NCBI RefSeq assembly: GCF_006494375.1
Contig: NZ_VHIZ01000066.1
Coordinates: 62,001 to 126,000 of the forward strand
Source: Pantoea anthophila
GTDB lineage: Bacteria; Pseudomonadota; Gammaproteobacteria; Enterobacterales; Enterobacteriaceae
DNA length: 64,000 nt
Direction: 5' to 3'
The first letter of the stretch is position 1; every line of letters starts with the position of its first letter. Below, piece after piece: positions 8,538 through 16,552 of this stretch. A program made the translations under genes and the position numbers. The notes under the pieces were generated by a model. That model ran no database searches. It had not been told where the DNA came from and was given only the letters and a program-made list of their open reading frames with translations.

Positions 8538-9634
8538 GAATAGCTTTCCCGTAAAAAGCGGATCTTGTCTGGCGGAAGAGAGAAATTAACGTTGTCCCCT
8601 TCGCGGATGGCGCTTTTACCGACCAGCTGGATGCACCACTGATATTCCGTTTCTTCATGGCCCAGCGGATGAACCTGGAGTTCAGAAAGGTTGCCCAGAA
8701 AACTCACTGCGCCGATTTCAAAGGCCCGCGTATTTTTTCCGGCACGCTGTTCGCTGAGTACGGCATCCTCAGGGCGCCAGAAGGTATAGACCTCGTCCGA
8801 TACGGGCGGTACAGGGCTATGGACTTCCATTTCGCCCAGTACGCACGCAATGCGATAAATACCGGTGCTGCTGTCGCTCTCCAGTACGCGGGCTTTCATG
8901 ACGTTAGCCTGACCGACGAAACCGGCGACAAAGCGGTTTACCGGGGAATAGTAGATCTCATCCGGCGTTCCGGTTTGCTCAATCTTTCCGGCATTCATGA
9001 CCACCACAATGTCAGACATCGACAGGGCTTCTGCACGGTCGTGGGTAACATAAATGGCGGTAAACCCATGGACGCGCTGAAGCTGTCTGATCTCCAGTCG
9101 TACCTTGTCGCGTAATCTGGCATCCAGATTTGACAGCGGCTCATCAAACAACACGATTTCCGGACGCACGGCCAGCGCTCTGGCAAGCGCCACGCGCTGC
9201 TGCTGGCCGCCGGATAACTGCGCTGGCAGTTTAGACAAATGCGCATTCAGCGAAACCTGCGCGGCGGTCTGCGCGACGCGAACGTGAATGTCTGTTTTTT
9301 CCATTTTCCTTTGCCTGAGGCCGAACCCGATATTTTCAGCAACGGAGAGGTGAGGAAACAGCGCATAGGACTGGAAGCACATCGCTGTGTCGCGATGTTC
9401 AGGTTTGACATGATGCATGTCCTGCTGGTGGATCAGGACGTTGCCACTATCAAGCGTGTAGAAGCCGGCAATAACTTTAAGCAGCGTGGTTTTGCCACAG
9501 CCAGAGGGGCCAAGCAGAGAAACAAATTGCCCTTTTCTGGCCTGCAGGGAAATGCCGTTCAGCGCGACAAAATCGTCGAACGTCAGCATGGCATTGTGAA
9601 TTTCTAGCGTATTCACGTTGAGCGGCTCCGTCAT
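8534..9634 (-). CDS. ABC transporter ATPase, PotA/UgpC-like
   Basis: The 366-residue protein has Walker A GPSGCGKTT (42-50), the signature LSGGQ (140-144), Walker B IVLFDEP (160-166), the switch histidine in THDR (about 198), and a C-terminal TOBE-like regulatory domain (about 240-360). It energises the importer encoded by the next three genes, with which it overlaps or nearly abuts. It is the first gene of the transporter operon. A candidate promoter region is the A+T-rich stretch at 9700-9780. Confidence 0.85.
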   Translation of the reverse strand: MTEPLNVNTLEIHNAMLTFDDFVALNGISLQARKGQFVSLLGPSGCGKTTLLKVIAGFYTLDSGNVLIHQQDMHHVKPEHRDTAMCFQSYALFPHLSVAENIGFGLRQRKMEKTDIHVRVAQTAAQVSLNAHLSKLPAQLSGGQQQRVALARALAVRPEIVLFDEPLSNLDARLRDKVRLEIRQLQRVHGFTAIYVTHDRAEALSMSDIVVVMNAGKIEQTGTPDEIYYSPVNRFVAGFVGQANVMKARVLESDSSTGIYRIACVLGEMEVHSPVPPVSDEVYTFWRPEDAVLSEQRAGKNTRAFEIGAVSFLGNLSELQVHPLGHEETEYQWCIQLVGKSAIREGDNVNFSLPPDKIRFLRESYS

Positions 9635-9853
9635 AGAGTGCCAGGGAATTTTTAATTAATGCGAGGCGCATAATAATTTGGCGTATCGGAGTTAAGCAAT
9701 TTCAGGCGGGTTAAGAATTTATTAACTTTTTAAAACCTATATATAATAGTTGCTTAGGCGTTTACTTTAGAATCGTACGTTTAACACGCTAACCATTTTC
9801 ATGCATTGTAATTAATATTCGGGGCAGAGGGCCGGGTGAACATGCATAGCGGG

Positions 9854-9879
9854 CAGGACAGCGGGGAAAGGCTGTCCTG
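9854..9879 (-). terminator. Stem-loop after the phosphatase gene
   Basis: CAGGACAGC pairs with GCTGTCCTG across an eight-base loop, about 38 bases after the phosphatase stop. There is no T-tract, so it may be a weak terminator or an RNA-stabilising hairpin between the phosphatase and the ABC operon. Confidence 0.4.
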
Positions 9880-9916
9880 AAATGCCGTGATGAGGTAAGC
9901 CGGAGGCAATGCGTGG

Positions 9917-10690
9917 TCAGGCGGGCGTAAAACGCGGGTAAGGGATAAACCGGGCGGAAAGGCGATTCATTTCGGCCGTCCCGACACTAACATGTGTTCT
10001 GCTCTTTTCCTCTGAACCGGCAAGATGTGCATCCAGTCCCGCTGCCTTACAGAGCGCATAACCCGCAGAAACGTCCCACATGCTGCTAAAACATTCCTGA
10101 TAACCGTCGACGTAACCCAGCACGCTAAAGCTTAAACCTGCGGTGGTACAGCGGTAGCGCACCACATTCCAGCCGTCGTCCCGATACGCCTTTTCAATAC
10201 AGAGCTGATGGGTGAAATCCCATGATGGACTGTCGCCAATCGCCACGGTTTTCAGCGCTTCAGCGACCACAGGACGTTGAAAGGGTTCGCCATTCAGATA
10301 AACCCCTGTCTCTTTGCCGCCGCTCAGCATGAGGTTTAAAACCGGATGGACGATCACGCCCATCACCGGCTCGCCATCGATCACATAGCCAACAGAAATC
10401 CCCCACAGGGATGAGCCGCGCAGGAAGTGACTCGTACCATCAATCGGATCAACAGACCAGTAGCTGGCGCCGGGCTCACCACCATGCTCTTCCCCGATAA
10501 TGGCATCCTGTGGGAAGTGATGTTCCAGGCGCTGCCGAATCAGATTTTCCACTTCCCGATTGGCTTCACTGAAGAGATCCTGCGGCCTTTTTTCGCCGAT
10601 CTCTGACTCACTTAGCCGTCTGAAATAGTCCAGAGCCAAAAGCGAGGCCTCCTGCGCGATGCGTTCAGCAACCTTTAAGCGCGTTTCCAT
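9917..10690 (-). CDS. Inositol monophosphatase family protein
   Basis: The 257-residue protein has all the metal-site motifs of the IMPase superfamily: GEEHGG at 66-71, DPIDGT at 81-86, and WDVSAG with Asp206. These enzymes are Mg2+-dependent, Li+-sensitive phosphatases acting on inositol phosphates, histidinol phosphate, PAP or fructose bisphosphate. Which one applies here is not certain from sequence. It lies upstream of, and in the same direction as, the ABC transporter operon, and a ROK regulator gene is divergent from it. In this setting it most likely removes phosphate from the imported compound or from the phosphodiesterase product. It is not SuhB, the housekeeping family member, by context. 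Confidence 0.8.
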   Translation of the reverse strand: METRLKVAERIAQEASLLALDYFRRLSESEIGEKRPQDLFSEANREVENLIRQRLEHHFPQDAIIGEEHGGEPGASYWSVDPIDGTSHFLRGSSLWGISVGYVIDGEPVMGVIVHPVLNLMLSGGKETGVYLNGEPFQRPVVAEALKTVAIGDSPSWDFTHQLCIEKAYRDDGWNVVRYRCTTAGLSFSVLGYVDGYQECFSSMWDVSAGYALCKAAGLDAHLAGSEEKSRTHVSVGTAEMNRLSARFIPYPRFTPA

Positions 10691-10778
10691 TGTTCACCTG
10701 ATGCACAAAAAAAGTGTGTAAATGAAGGCAGAGCCCTGTGCACGGTGAAAGTGCCAGTCCGTACATAAGGCACGTTTT

Positions 10779-10803
10779 AATATCATGCTCATTGCATGAT
10801 ATT
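10779..10803. promoter_or_regulatory. Palindromic operator candidate between phosphatase and ROK genes
   Basis: AATATCATGC and GCATGATATT form a perfect ten-base inverted repeat with a five-base spacer. It lies in the divergent region between the phosphatase gene and the ROK regulator. A related but imperfect GCAT-centred repeat lies at 10925-10945, just before the ROK start. The obvious candidate ligand is the adjacent ROK protein. Confidence 0.5.
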
Positions 10804-10961
10804 GAAGTCTCCCCTCGTAATGTTTCACTATTATGACGCTTTTATGATCGTGTAAGGCAGGGCAGGAGAGGCTGAATATCGGCACATTTAACGAAAACGC
10901 AAAGGCAGGGTCTTTAACTATTCGCTATGCATAAAAGCATGCTAGGTTGTTAACAGAAGGC

Positions 10962-12119
10962 ATGATTAAACAGGGTGAGGAGAACGCTGTGGTTTATGGA
11001 TATTCCGCTGGTCATGAAGTCGAACTTAATCGCAGTGAAAAACTCATTCTTGAGCTTGTCCGCCGCAACGATGGCATTTCCCGCTCCTCGCTGGTTTCGC
11101 AAACCATTCTGAATCAGTCATCTGTTCACCGCATTGTTGATACGCTGACCGAAAACGGCTTTCTCAGCCTGGGGGAATCGCCCTCCCAGGGAAGAGGCAA
11201 GCCCAGCCCGTCGTTATCCCTCAATGCGAACGCGCGTTATGGTTACGGCATCTCGATTAACTCAGACAGCGTGGCCGCCAGCCTGATTAATTTCCGGGGC
11301 GGCATTACAGAATACTGCGTACTGGATACGCACCCGCGCGATCCTGCCCGGACCTTACTGAATATCAGACATCACTATCTGGATACCTTAAAACAATATG
11401 GTATTTCGCCAGAAAAAGTCTGTGGGGTGGGATACAGCATGGCGGGCTTTCTTTATGAATCACGAAAGTATTTCAATCCGCCTGAACCTTTAAAAGCGTG
11501 GATGGGCATCGATCTGCATCGTGAAATTACCATGTTATTTGACCGACCGGTATGGATTGAAAATAACGCCACAACAGCGGCGCACGCTGAAGCCTTTTTA
11601 GGCGCCGGGCTGAAATACGATACGTTTGGCTATCTCTCTTTTAATTATGGTTTTGGCGGTGGCATCGTGATTAACGGCAAACCGTTCCAGGGGGCATTCG
11701 GGAATGCGGGGGAGATCAGCCGTATTTTTACGCCGGAAGAGGGCAAGCTACGCCCGGCCCTGGGGATCCTGATCGATCGGTTACGTGATGGCGGTATTGA
11801 AATCAAAGATATACACGATCTCAATCATAAATTCGATCCGGCCTGGCCGATTGCGCAACAGTGGGTAGAAGACGTAACGCCAAATCTGCATCGGGCAATG
11901 GATGCCATGAATGCGGTGATCGATCCCGGCGCCATCATATTAGGGGGTGAAATTCCCCGTCAGCTGGGCGAGATGTTTTTAGCCATGCCGCGCACGAGCT
12001 CGGGTGAACGCTGGGGCATTTCTGCGGAATATCCGGATATTCTGCTCAGCGCCATTGAGGGGGACAGCTCGGCACTGGGTGCGGCATTAACGCCGTTGCG
12101 GGAAACCTATTTTAATTAA
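10962..12119 (+). CDS. ROK-family transcriptional regulator
   Basis: An N-terminal helix-turn-helix (about residues 20-75, with SRSSLVSQT and NQSSVHRIVDTL) is followed by a ROK sugar-kinase-like domain with ENNATTAAHAEAFLG and the glycine-rich NYGFGGGIVING. Such proteins (Mlc, NagC, XylR) repress transport and catabolic genes and respond to a sugar or sugar phosphate. The cysteine cluster CxCGxxGCxE usual in ROK proteins is absent; the equivalent place reads FGNAGEISRIFTPEEG. Starts are possible at TTG 10947, ATG 10962 and GTG 10989; the last has GAGGAG six bases before it. It is divergent from the phosphatase and transporter genes and is their likely regulator. Confidence 0.82.
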   Translation: MIKQGEENAVVYGYSAGHEVELNRSEKLILELVRRNDGISRSSLVSQTILNQSSVHRIVDTLTENGFLSLGESPSQGRGKPSPSLSLNANARYGYGISINSDSVAASLINFRGGITEYCVLDTHPRDPARTLLNIRHHYLDTLKQYGISPEKVCGVGYSMAGFLYESRKYFNPPEPLKAWMGIDLHREITMLFDRPVWIENNATTAAHAEAFLGAGLKYDTFGYLSFNYGFGGGIVINGKPFQGAFGNAGEISRIFTPEEGKLRPALGILIDRLRDGGIEIKDIHDLNHKFDPAWPIAQQWVEDVTPNLHRAMDAMNAVIDPGAIILGGEIPRQLGEMFLAMPRTSSGERWGISAEYPDILLSAIEGDSSALGAALTPLRETYFN

Positions 12120-12121
12120 AG

Positions 12122-12157
12122 CCGTTACCCGCAGAGCAACGTGTCAGCGGGTAACGG
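12122..12157. terminator. Stem-loop between convergent ROK and gor genes
   Basis: CCGTTACCCGC pairs perfectly with GCGGGTAACGG across a 14-base loop, between the ends of two converging genes. It has no T-tract, so it is a likely shared transcription end or 3' hairpin. Confidence 0.5.
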
Positions 12158-12182
12158 TCAGTCATGCGCAGGGGGGAGCTTG

Positions 12183-13535
12183 CTAGCGCATGGTCACAAA
12201 CTCTTCCGCTGCGGTCGGGTGGATCGCTACGGTGTTGTCGAAGTCTTTCTTCGTCGCACCCATTTTCAGCGCCACGGCGAAGCCCTGCAGCATCTCATCC
12301 ATGCCGAATCCGATACCGTGAATCCCGACAATCTTCTCATCGGCACCCACACAGACCAGCTTCATGCGGCACGGCTGACGGTGCTGCGTCACGGCGGTGT
12401 ACATCGCCGTAAACGACGATTTGTAGACCTTCACCTGATCGTCGCCATACTGTTCACGCGCCTGCGGCTCTGTCAGACCGACGGTGCCAATCGGCGGATG
12501 GCTGAACACCACGGTCGGGACATTGCTGTAATCGAGATGCTCGTCCGGCTTGTTGTTAAACAGGCGCTCAGAGAGGCGACGGCCCGCGGCCACCGCTACC
12601 GGGGTCAGTTCAACCGCACCGGTGTTATCACCCACGGCGTAAACGCCTGACACATTGGTGTTCTGGAACTTATCGACGCGGATGTAGCCTTTCTCATCCA
12701 GCGCCACGCCCGCGGCCTGAATATTGAGATTGTCCGTTTCAGGCTCACGGCCAATCGCCCAGACCAGGCAGTCCACGGTGTAGTCGCTGCCGTTTTCCAG
12801 CTGCAGCGTCAGGCTGCCATCTTCGTTTTTAATCACGGCTTTCGGAACGGCTTCGGTATGCAGCATCGGCCCTTCGCTGTTCATCACTTCTACCAGCGTC
12901 TCGCTCAGCAGGGGATCAAAGCTGCGCAGCGGCGCGTGTTTACGCACGAACAGATGGGTTTCCGATCCCAGCGCGTTCACCACACCGGCCAGCTCCACCG
13001 CGATGTAGCCCGCACCGATCACCGCGGTGCGCTTTGGCAGGGCGTCCAGCTCGAAGAAACCATCAGAATCAATACCGTACTCCGCACCCGGAATCGAAGG
13101 GTGAACCGGGCGGCCGCCCGTGGCGATCAGAATATGGCTGGCTGTGATAATCTCGCCGTTGACTTCCACGCTATGCGCATCGACAAAGCGGGCAAAGCCT
13201 TTAATCACTTCGACTTTGTTTTTACCCAGCACGTTGTCATAGGAGTTGTGGATACGATCGATATAGGCGCTGCGGTTTTTGACCAGCGTGGCCCAGTCGA
13301 AACGATTCACGGTGGTGTCAAAGCCATAATCCGGCCCGTACAGATGGATAGCTTCGGCGATTTGCGCGGCGTGCCACATGATTTTCTTCGGCACACAACC
13401 TACGTTCACGCAGGTGCCGCCCAGCTCTTTGGCTTCAATCAGGGCACATTTCTGGCCATACATGGCCGCACGGTTAATTGAAGCGATGCCGCCGCTGCCG
13501 CCGCCAATGGCGAGATAGTCGAAATGTCGGGTCAT
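12183..13535 (-). CDS. gor: Glutathione reductase
   Basis: Glutathione-disulphide reductase regenerates reduced glutathione with NADPH in the cytoplasm. From the ATG at 13535 the protein is 450 residues, the same as E. coli Gor; the open frame runs further upstream but without homology. It shows the FAD-binding GGGSGG at the N-terminus, the redox-active disulphide in GGTCVNVGCVPKK, the NADPH-binding GAGYIAVELAG, and the C-terminal HPTAAEE with the active-site His-Glu pair. In E. coli gor lies beside rlmJ; here rbn and a CPBP protease gene lie between them. Confidence 0.95.
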   Translation of the reverse strand: MTRHFDYLAIGGGSGGIASINRAAMYGQKCALIEAKELGGTCVNVGCVPKKIMWHAAQIAEAIHLYGPDYGFDTTVNRFDWATLVKNRSAYIDRIHNSYDNVLGKNKVEVIKGFARFVDAHSVEVNGEIITASHILIATGGRPVHPSIPGAEYGIDSDGFFELDALPKRTAVIGAGYIAVELAGVVNALGSETHLFVRKHAPLRSFDPLLSETLVEVMNSEGPMLHTEAVPKAVIKNEDGSLTLQLENGSDYTVDCLVWAIGREPETDNLNIQAAGVALDEKGYIRVDKFQNTNVSGVYAVGDNTGAVELTPVAVAAGRRLSERLFNNKPDEHLDYSNVPTVVFSHPPIGTVGLTEPQAREQYGDDQVKVYKSSFTAMYTAVTQHRQPCRMKLVCVGADEKIVGIHGIGFGMDEMLQGFAVALKMGATKKDFDNTVAIHPTAAEEFVTMR

Positions 13536-13662
13536 TGAAGTATCCATCCGGTTGCATAAAAATTTGGGGTTGAGTGTAACGCTGTCGGTCGAAATGACGC
13601 AAAGATTGCGCCTATGATTGTAATAGGGTTCTGTTTTTTCATCGCTTTCAGGGAAGCATACC

Positions 13663-14574
13663 ATGCACCTTACTTTTCTCGGCACCGGCGGCGGTGCGCC
13701 CAGCCTGCAACGCAACGTCACCGCCATCGCCTTCACCCGCGCACTGAGCGGGGAAACCTGGCTGTTCGACTGCGGCGAGGGCACGCAGTTACAGTTTATG
13801 CGCTCCAGCCTGAAACCGGGCAAGCTGGATAAGATTTTTATCACCCATCTGCATGGCGACCATATTTTTGGTCTGCCGGGGCTGCTCACCAGCCGCTCAA
13901 TGGCCGGGTTAACCACCCCGATGACGGTCTATGGCCCGAAAGGCCTAAAGACCTTTGTTGAAACGGCGCTGGCGATCAGCGGCTCCTACACCGACTATCC
14001 GCTGAACATTGTTGAGATTGAGGCGGGCTGGACGCTGGATGATGGCGAGTTCCGGATCAGTGCCTGGCCGCTGAACCATCCGGTTGCGTGTTTTGGTTAT
14101 CGCATTGAGCAGCACGACAAACCCGGCCTGCTCGATGCCGCGCGGCTGAAAGCGGAAGGGGTTCCGCGCGGGCCATGGTTTCAGCAGCTGAAACAGGGAG
14201 AATGCGTGACGCTGGAAGATGGGCGGGTGGTCAATGGCGCGGATTATCTCGGCCCGTCGACGCCGGGCAAGAAGCTGGCCATCTTTGGCGATACGGCGCC
14301 GACCGATGTCGCGTTGCAGCTGGCGGCGGATGTTGACCTGATGGTGCATGAAACCACGCTGGAGGCGGCGATGGAGGAGAAAGCCAACGGACGCGGACAC
14401 TCTACTACCCTGCAGGCGGCCGACGTGGCAAAGCGCGCCGGAGCCAAACGGCTGATCGCCACTCACTTCAGCTCCCGCTATCTGGCAAAGGATATGAGCC
14501 GCCTGCTGGCCGAGTGCCAGACGATTTTCCCCCGCACCGAGCTGGCGAGCGACCTGGCGGTCTTCACCGTCTAG
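13663..14574 (+). CDS. rbn: Ribonuclease BN / RNase Z
   Basis: This 303-residue metallo-beta-lactamase-fold nuclease matures the 3' ends of tRNA precursors. The zinc motif HLHGDH (about residues 65-70, in THLHGDHIFGLPG) is intact. Other ligands are in the GDTAP region and in the final ATHFSSRY. It is divergent from gor and its end overlaps the converging CPBP protease gene by four bases. In E. coli the orthologue (elaC) lies elsewhere on the chromosome, so this position is a rearrangement. Confidence 0.9.
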   Translation: MHLTFLGTGGGAPSLQRNVTAIAFTRALSGETWLFDCGEGTQLQFMRSSLKPGKLDKIFITHLHGDHIFGLPGLLTSRSMAGLTTPMTVYGPKGLKTFVETALAISGSYTDYPLNIVEIEAGWTLDDGEFRISAWPLNHPVACFGYRIEQHDKPGLLDAARLKAEGVPRGPWFQQLKQGECVTLEDGRVVNGADYLGPSTPGKKLAIFGDTAPTDVALQLAADVDLMVHETTLEAAMEEKANGRGHSTTLQAADVAKRAGAKRLIATHFSSRYLAKDMSRLLAECQTIFPRTELASDLAVFTV

Positions 14575-15389
14575 TGTTGCAGCGCGGGATAGGTGAACAG
14601 CAGCAGATGGGTAAGATTCAGGGCAAAGTGCAGGAGGGTCGCCAGCCATAAGCGGCCGCTCCAGTGCCACGCCAGGCCGTACAATCCTCCCGCCAGGGTG
14701 GCAAAAATCACCAGCAGCACGCCGCCGGGGGCGTGCGCCAGTCCGAACAGCAGTGCGCTGAGCAGCAGCGCGGGCATCCCCCCCAGCGCCTCTCTCAGCC
14801 GCTGTTGCAGATAACCCCGGAACAGCGCCTCTTCGGCCAGCGAAACAAAGAAGAGATTCGCCAGCACAAACGCCCCCAGCCACGGCGGAAAGTGAGGCTC
14901 AATCGCCAGGCCGCCCGGCAGCACGGCGCTACCGAGCAGCAGCGGAACCGCGGCGATTAACGCCAGCGCACTGAGCCAGCGAAAGCGCGGCGGGTGGGCA
15001 GGGGCGCGGAAGAGGGTGGGCAGCGCGGCCAGCAGCACAAAGGGAACCAGGGCTTTATCGAAGTTAAAGGAAAAACTGAAAGGCACGCTCTGCGCGCCAG
15101 CACGCACCTCATCCACCTGGCGGGGATTAGCAAAGCCGGGGAACAGATGGAGAAATAACCCCACGGCAATCACAACCAGCAGGGCTTCGCTGAGGCGGTG
15201 CCGCCGGGAAGGGGCCGGATGCCAGAGACGCACCCCGGCCAGCACCCCGGTGCCGGCCAGCAGCGGCAGCACCGGCCACGTCAGAACATGCTGATAGAAC
15301 CCCACTCCGACGGCGAACGCTAACAGCAGGAGAGCCAGCCGTCGGGCGGGTTGCAACGCGGCCAGCGCACCGGCCAGCAGGAGCCACAT
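14571..15389 (-). CDS. CPBP-family intramembrane glutamic/metalloprotease
   Basis: The 272-residue, strongly hydrophobic protein has about eight membrane segments. Its C-terminal half carries the CPBP (CAAX protease and bacteriocin-processing) motifs EEALFRGYLQ and FGLAHAP. These supply the catalytic Glu-Glu-x-x-x-Arg and His residues. Family members cleave membrane peptides or take part in bacteriocin self-immunity, but many have no known substrate. It lies just downstream of rlmJ on the same strand with a gap of about 14 bases. It is about 4 kb from the microcin-like gene, probably without connection. Confidence 0.75.
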   Translation of the reverse strand: MWLLLAGALAALQPARRLALLLLAFAVGVGFYQHVLTWPVLPLLAGTGVLAGVRLWHPAPSRRHRLSEALLVVIAVGLFLHLFPGFANPRQVDEVRAGAQSVPFSFSFNFDKALVPFVLLAALPTLFRAPAHPPRFRWLSALALIAAVPLLLGSAVLPGGLAIEPHFPPWLGAFVLANLFFVSLAEEALFRGYLQQRLREALGGMPALLLSALLFGLAHAPGGVLLVIFATLAGGLYGLAWHWSGRLWLATLLHFALNLTHLLLFTYPALQH

Positions 15390-15403
15390 CAGGCCGGACG
15401 CAC

Positions 15404-16246
15404 TTATTCAGGTACGATCTGGTTCACGACCGCGTGGCCGGTTCCGGCGGGCACCAGCTTCTGATGCAGCCACGGCAGCAGAGTTTCCATCTGTTGCGCC
15501 AGCTTCCACGGCGGGTTAATCACGATCATGCCGGAAGCGGTCATGCCGCGCTGATCGCTGTCAGGACGGGTCGCCAGTTCAATCTGCAGGATATTGCGGA
15601 TACCGGTGGCTTCCAGATCGCGCAGCATGTGTTTGATCTGCTGACGTAACACCACCGGATACCACAGCGCAAAAACGCCGGTGCTGAAACGCTTATGGCC
15701 TTCCTGAATGCCTTTCACCACCGCCTGATAATCGCTTTTCATCTCGTATGGCGGGTCGATCAGCACCAGACCACGACGCGACAGCGGGGGCAGCTTCGCT
15801 TTCAGCTGCTGATAGCCGTCGGCACGATCGACGCGCGCGCGCTTATCTTTGCTGAACTCGTTACGCAGCAGCGGGTAGTCGCTGGAGTGCAGTTCCGTAA
15901 GCTGCAGTTTGTCATCTTCACGCAGCAGGTGACGGGCAATCAGCGGCGAGCCGGGATAGTAGCGCAGCGTGCCACTGCGGTTCAGCGCCGCAATCGCATC
16001 AAAGTAAGGTTGCAGCAGTTCAGGCGCATCGGGCTGCTGCCAGATGCGGGAGATGCCTTCCAGATATTCGCCGGTGCGCTCGGCGTGTTCACCGCTGAGC
16101 TGATAGCGGCCCGCGCCTGCGTGGGTATCCAGGTAGAAGAACGGTTTCTCTTTCTCTTTCAGCGCCGTAATGATCAGACTCAGCACGGTGTGCTTCAGTA
16201 CGTCGGCGTGGTTGCCAGCATGGAAGCTATGGCGATAACTCAGCAT
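15404..16246 (-). CDS. rlmJ: 23S rRNA (adenine(2030)-N6)-methyltransferase
   Basis: The protein is 280 residues, matching E. coli RlmJ (YhiR). It begins MLSYRHSFHAGNHADVLKH and has the N6-adenine methyltransferase catalytic motif DPPYE (around residue 164). It methylates A2030 of 23S rRNA using S-adenosylmethionine, acting on free RNA in the cytoplasm. It is divergent from prlC, as in E. coli, across about 300 bases. Confidence 0.93.
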   Translation of the reverse strand: MLSYRHSFHAGNHADVLKHTVLSLIITALKEKEKPFFYLDTHAGAGRYQLSGEHAERTGEYLEGISRIWQQPDAPELLQPYFDAIAALNRSGTLRYYPGSPLIARHLLREDDKLQLTELHSSDYPLLRNEFSKDKRARVDRADGYQQLKAKLPPLSRRGLVLIDPPYEMKSDYQAVVKGIQEGHKRFSTGVFALWYPVVLRQQIKHMLRDLEATGIRNILQIELATRPDSDQRGMTASGMIVINPPWKLAQQMETLLPWLHQKLVPAGTGHAVVNQIVPE

Positions 16247-16552
16247 TGTTTATCCTGTTGAATGTATAAGGTTTTAATCGATGGGAAATCAATTTGTACC
16301 AATTATTACCTCACGTATTACCCACAGAACGACGCACAGCACCCGACGCAGGAAAAGCATGAGAATCCGCGATTATATCAGGGATGGGCGGGCGATGTGC
16401 CAGAAGCGTGACAACAAATCGGGGCGCGCCATCCGGCGGTTTCTTCCTCACCTCATCCTGCCTGCCATTGATTTTCGCTACACTAAGCCGCATGTTATTG
16501 AGATTGCGTTGCGCGACCCGCTGCGCCCCATACATCCATAAAGGACTGTGCT
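16247..16552. other. rlmJ-prlC divergent intergenic region
   Basis: These 306 bases hold the divergent promoters. No open frame with coding character was seen. A heat-shock-like -10 element is listed separately. Confidence 0.6.
16503..16533 (+). promoter_or_regulatory. Candidate heat-shock (sigma-32) promoter of prlC
   Basis: CCCCATAC at 16526-16533 matches the sigma-32 -10 consensus. A weak -35 (ATTGCGT at 16503-16509) lies 16 bases upstream. The Salmonella orthologue opdA with the rsmJ homologue is a known heat-shock operon, which supports the reading. The weak -35 keeps confidence low. Confidence 0.38.

Noticed and set aside
12183..13916. Extended 577-residue form of glutathione reductase
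   Set aside because: The extra 127 residues have no homology and overlap the rbn promoter and start; the 450-residue form matches the family exactly.
14571..15389. CPBP protease as immunity partner of the microcin-like peptide
   Set aside because: Some CPBP proteins confer bacteriocin immunity, but this one is about 4 kb away beyond four conserved genes and on its own transcript with rlmJ.
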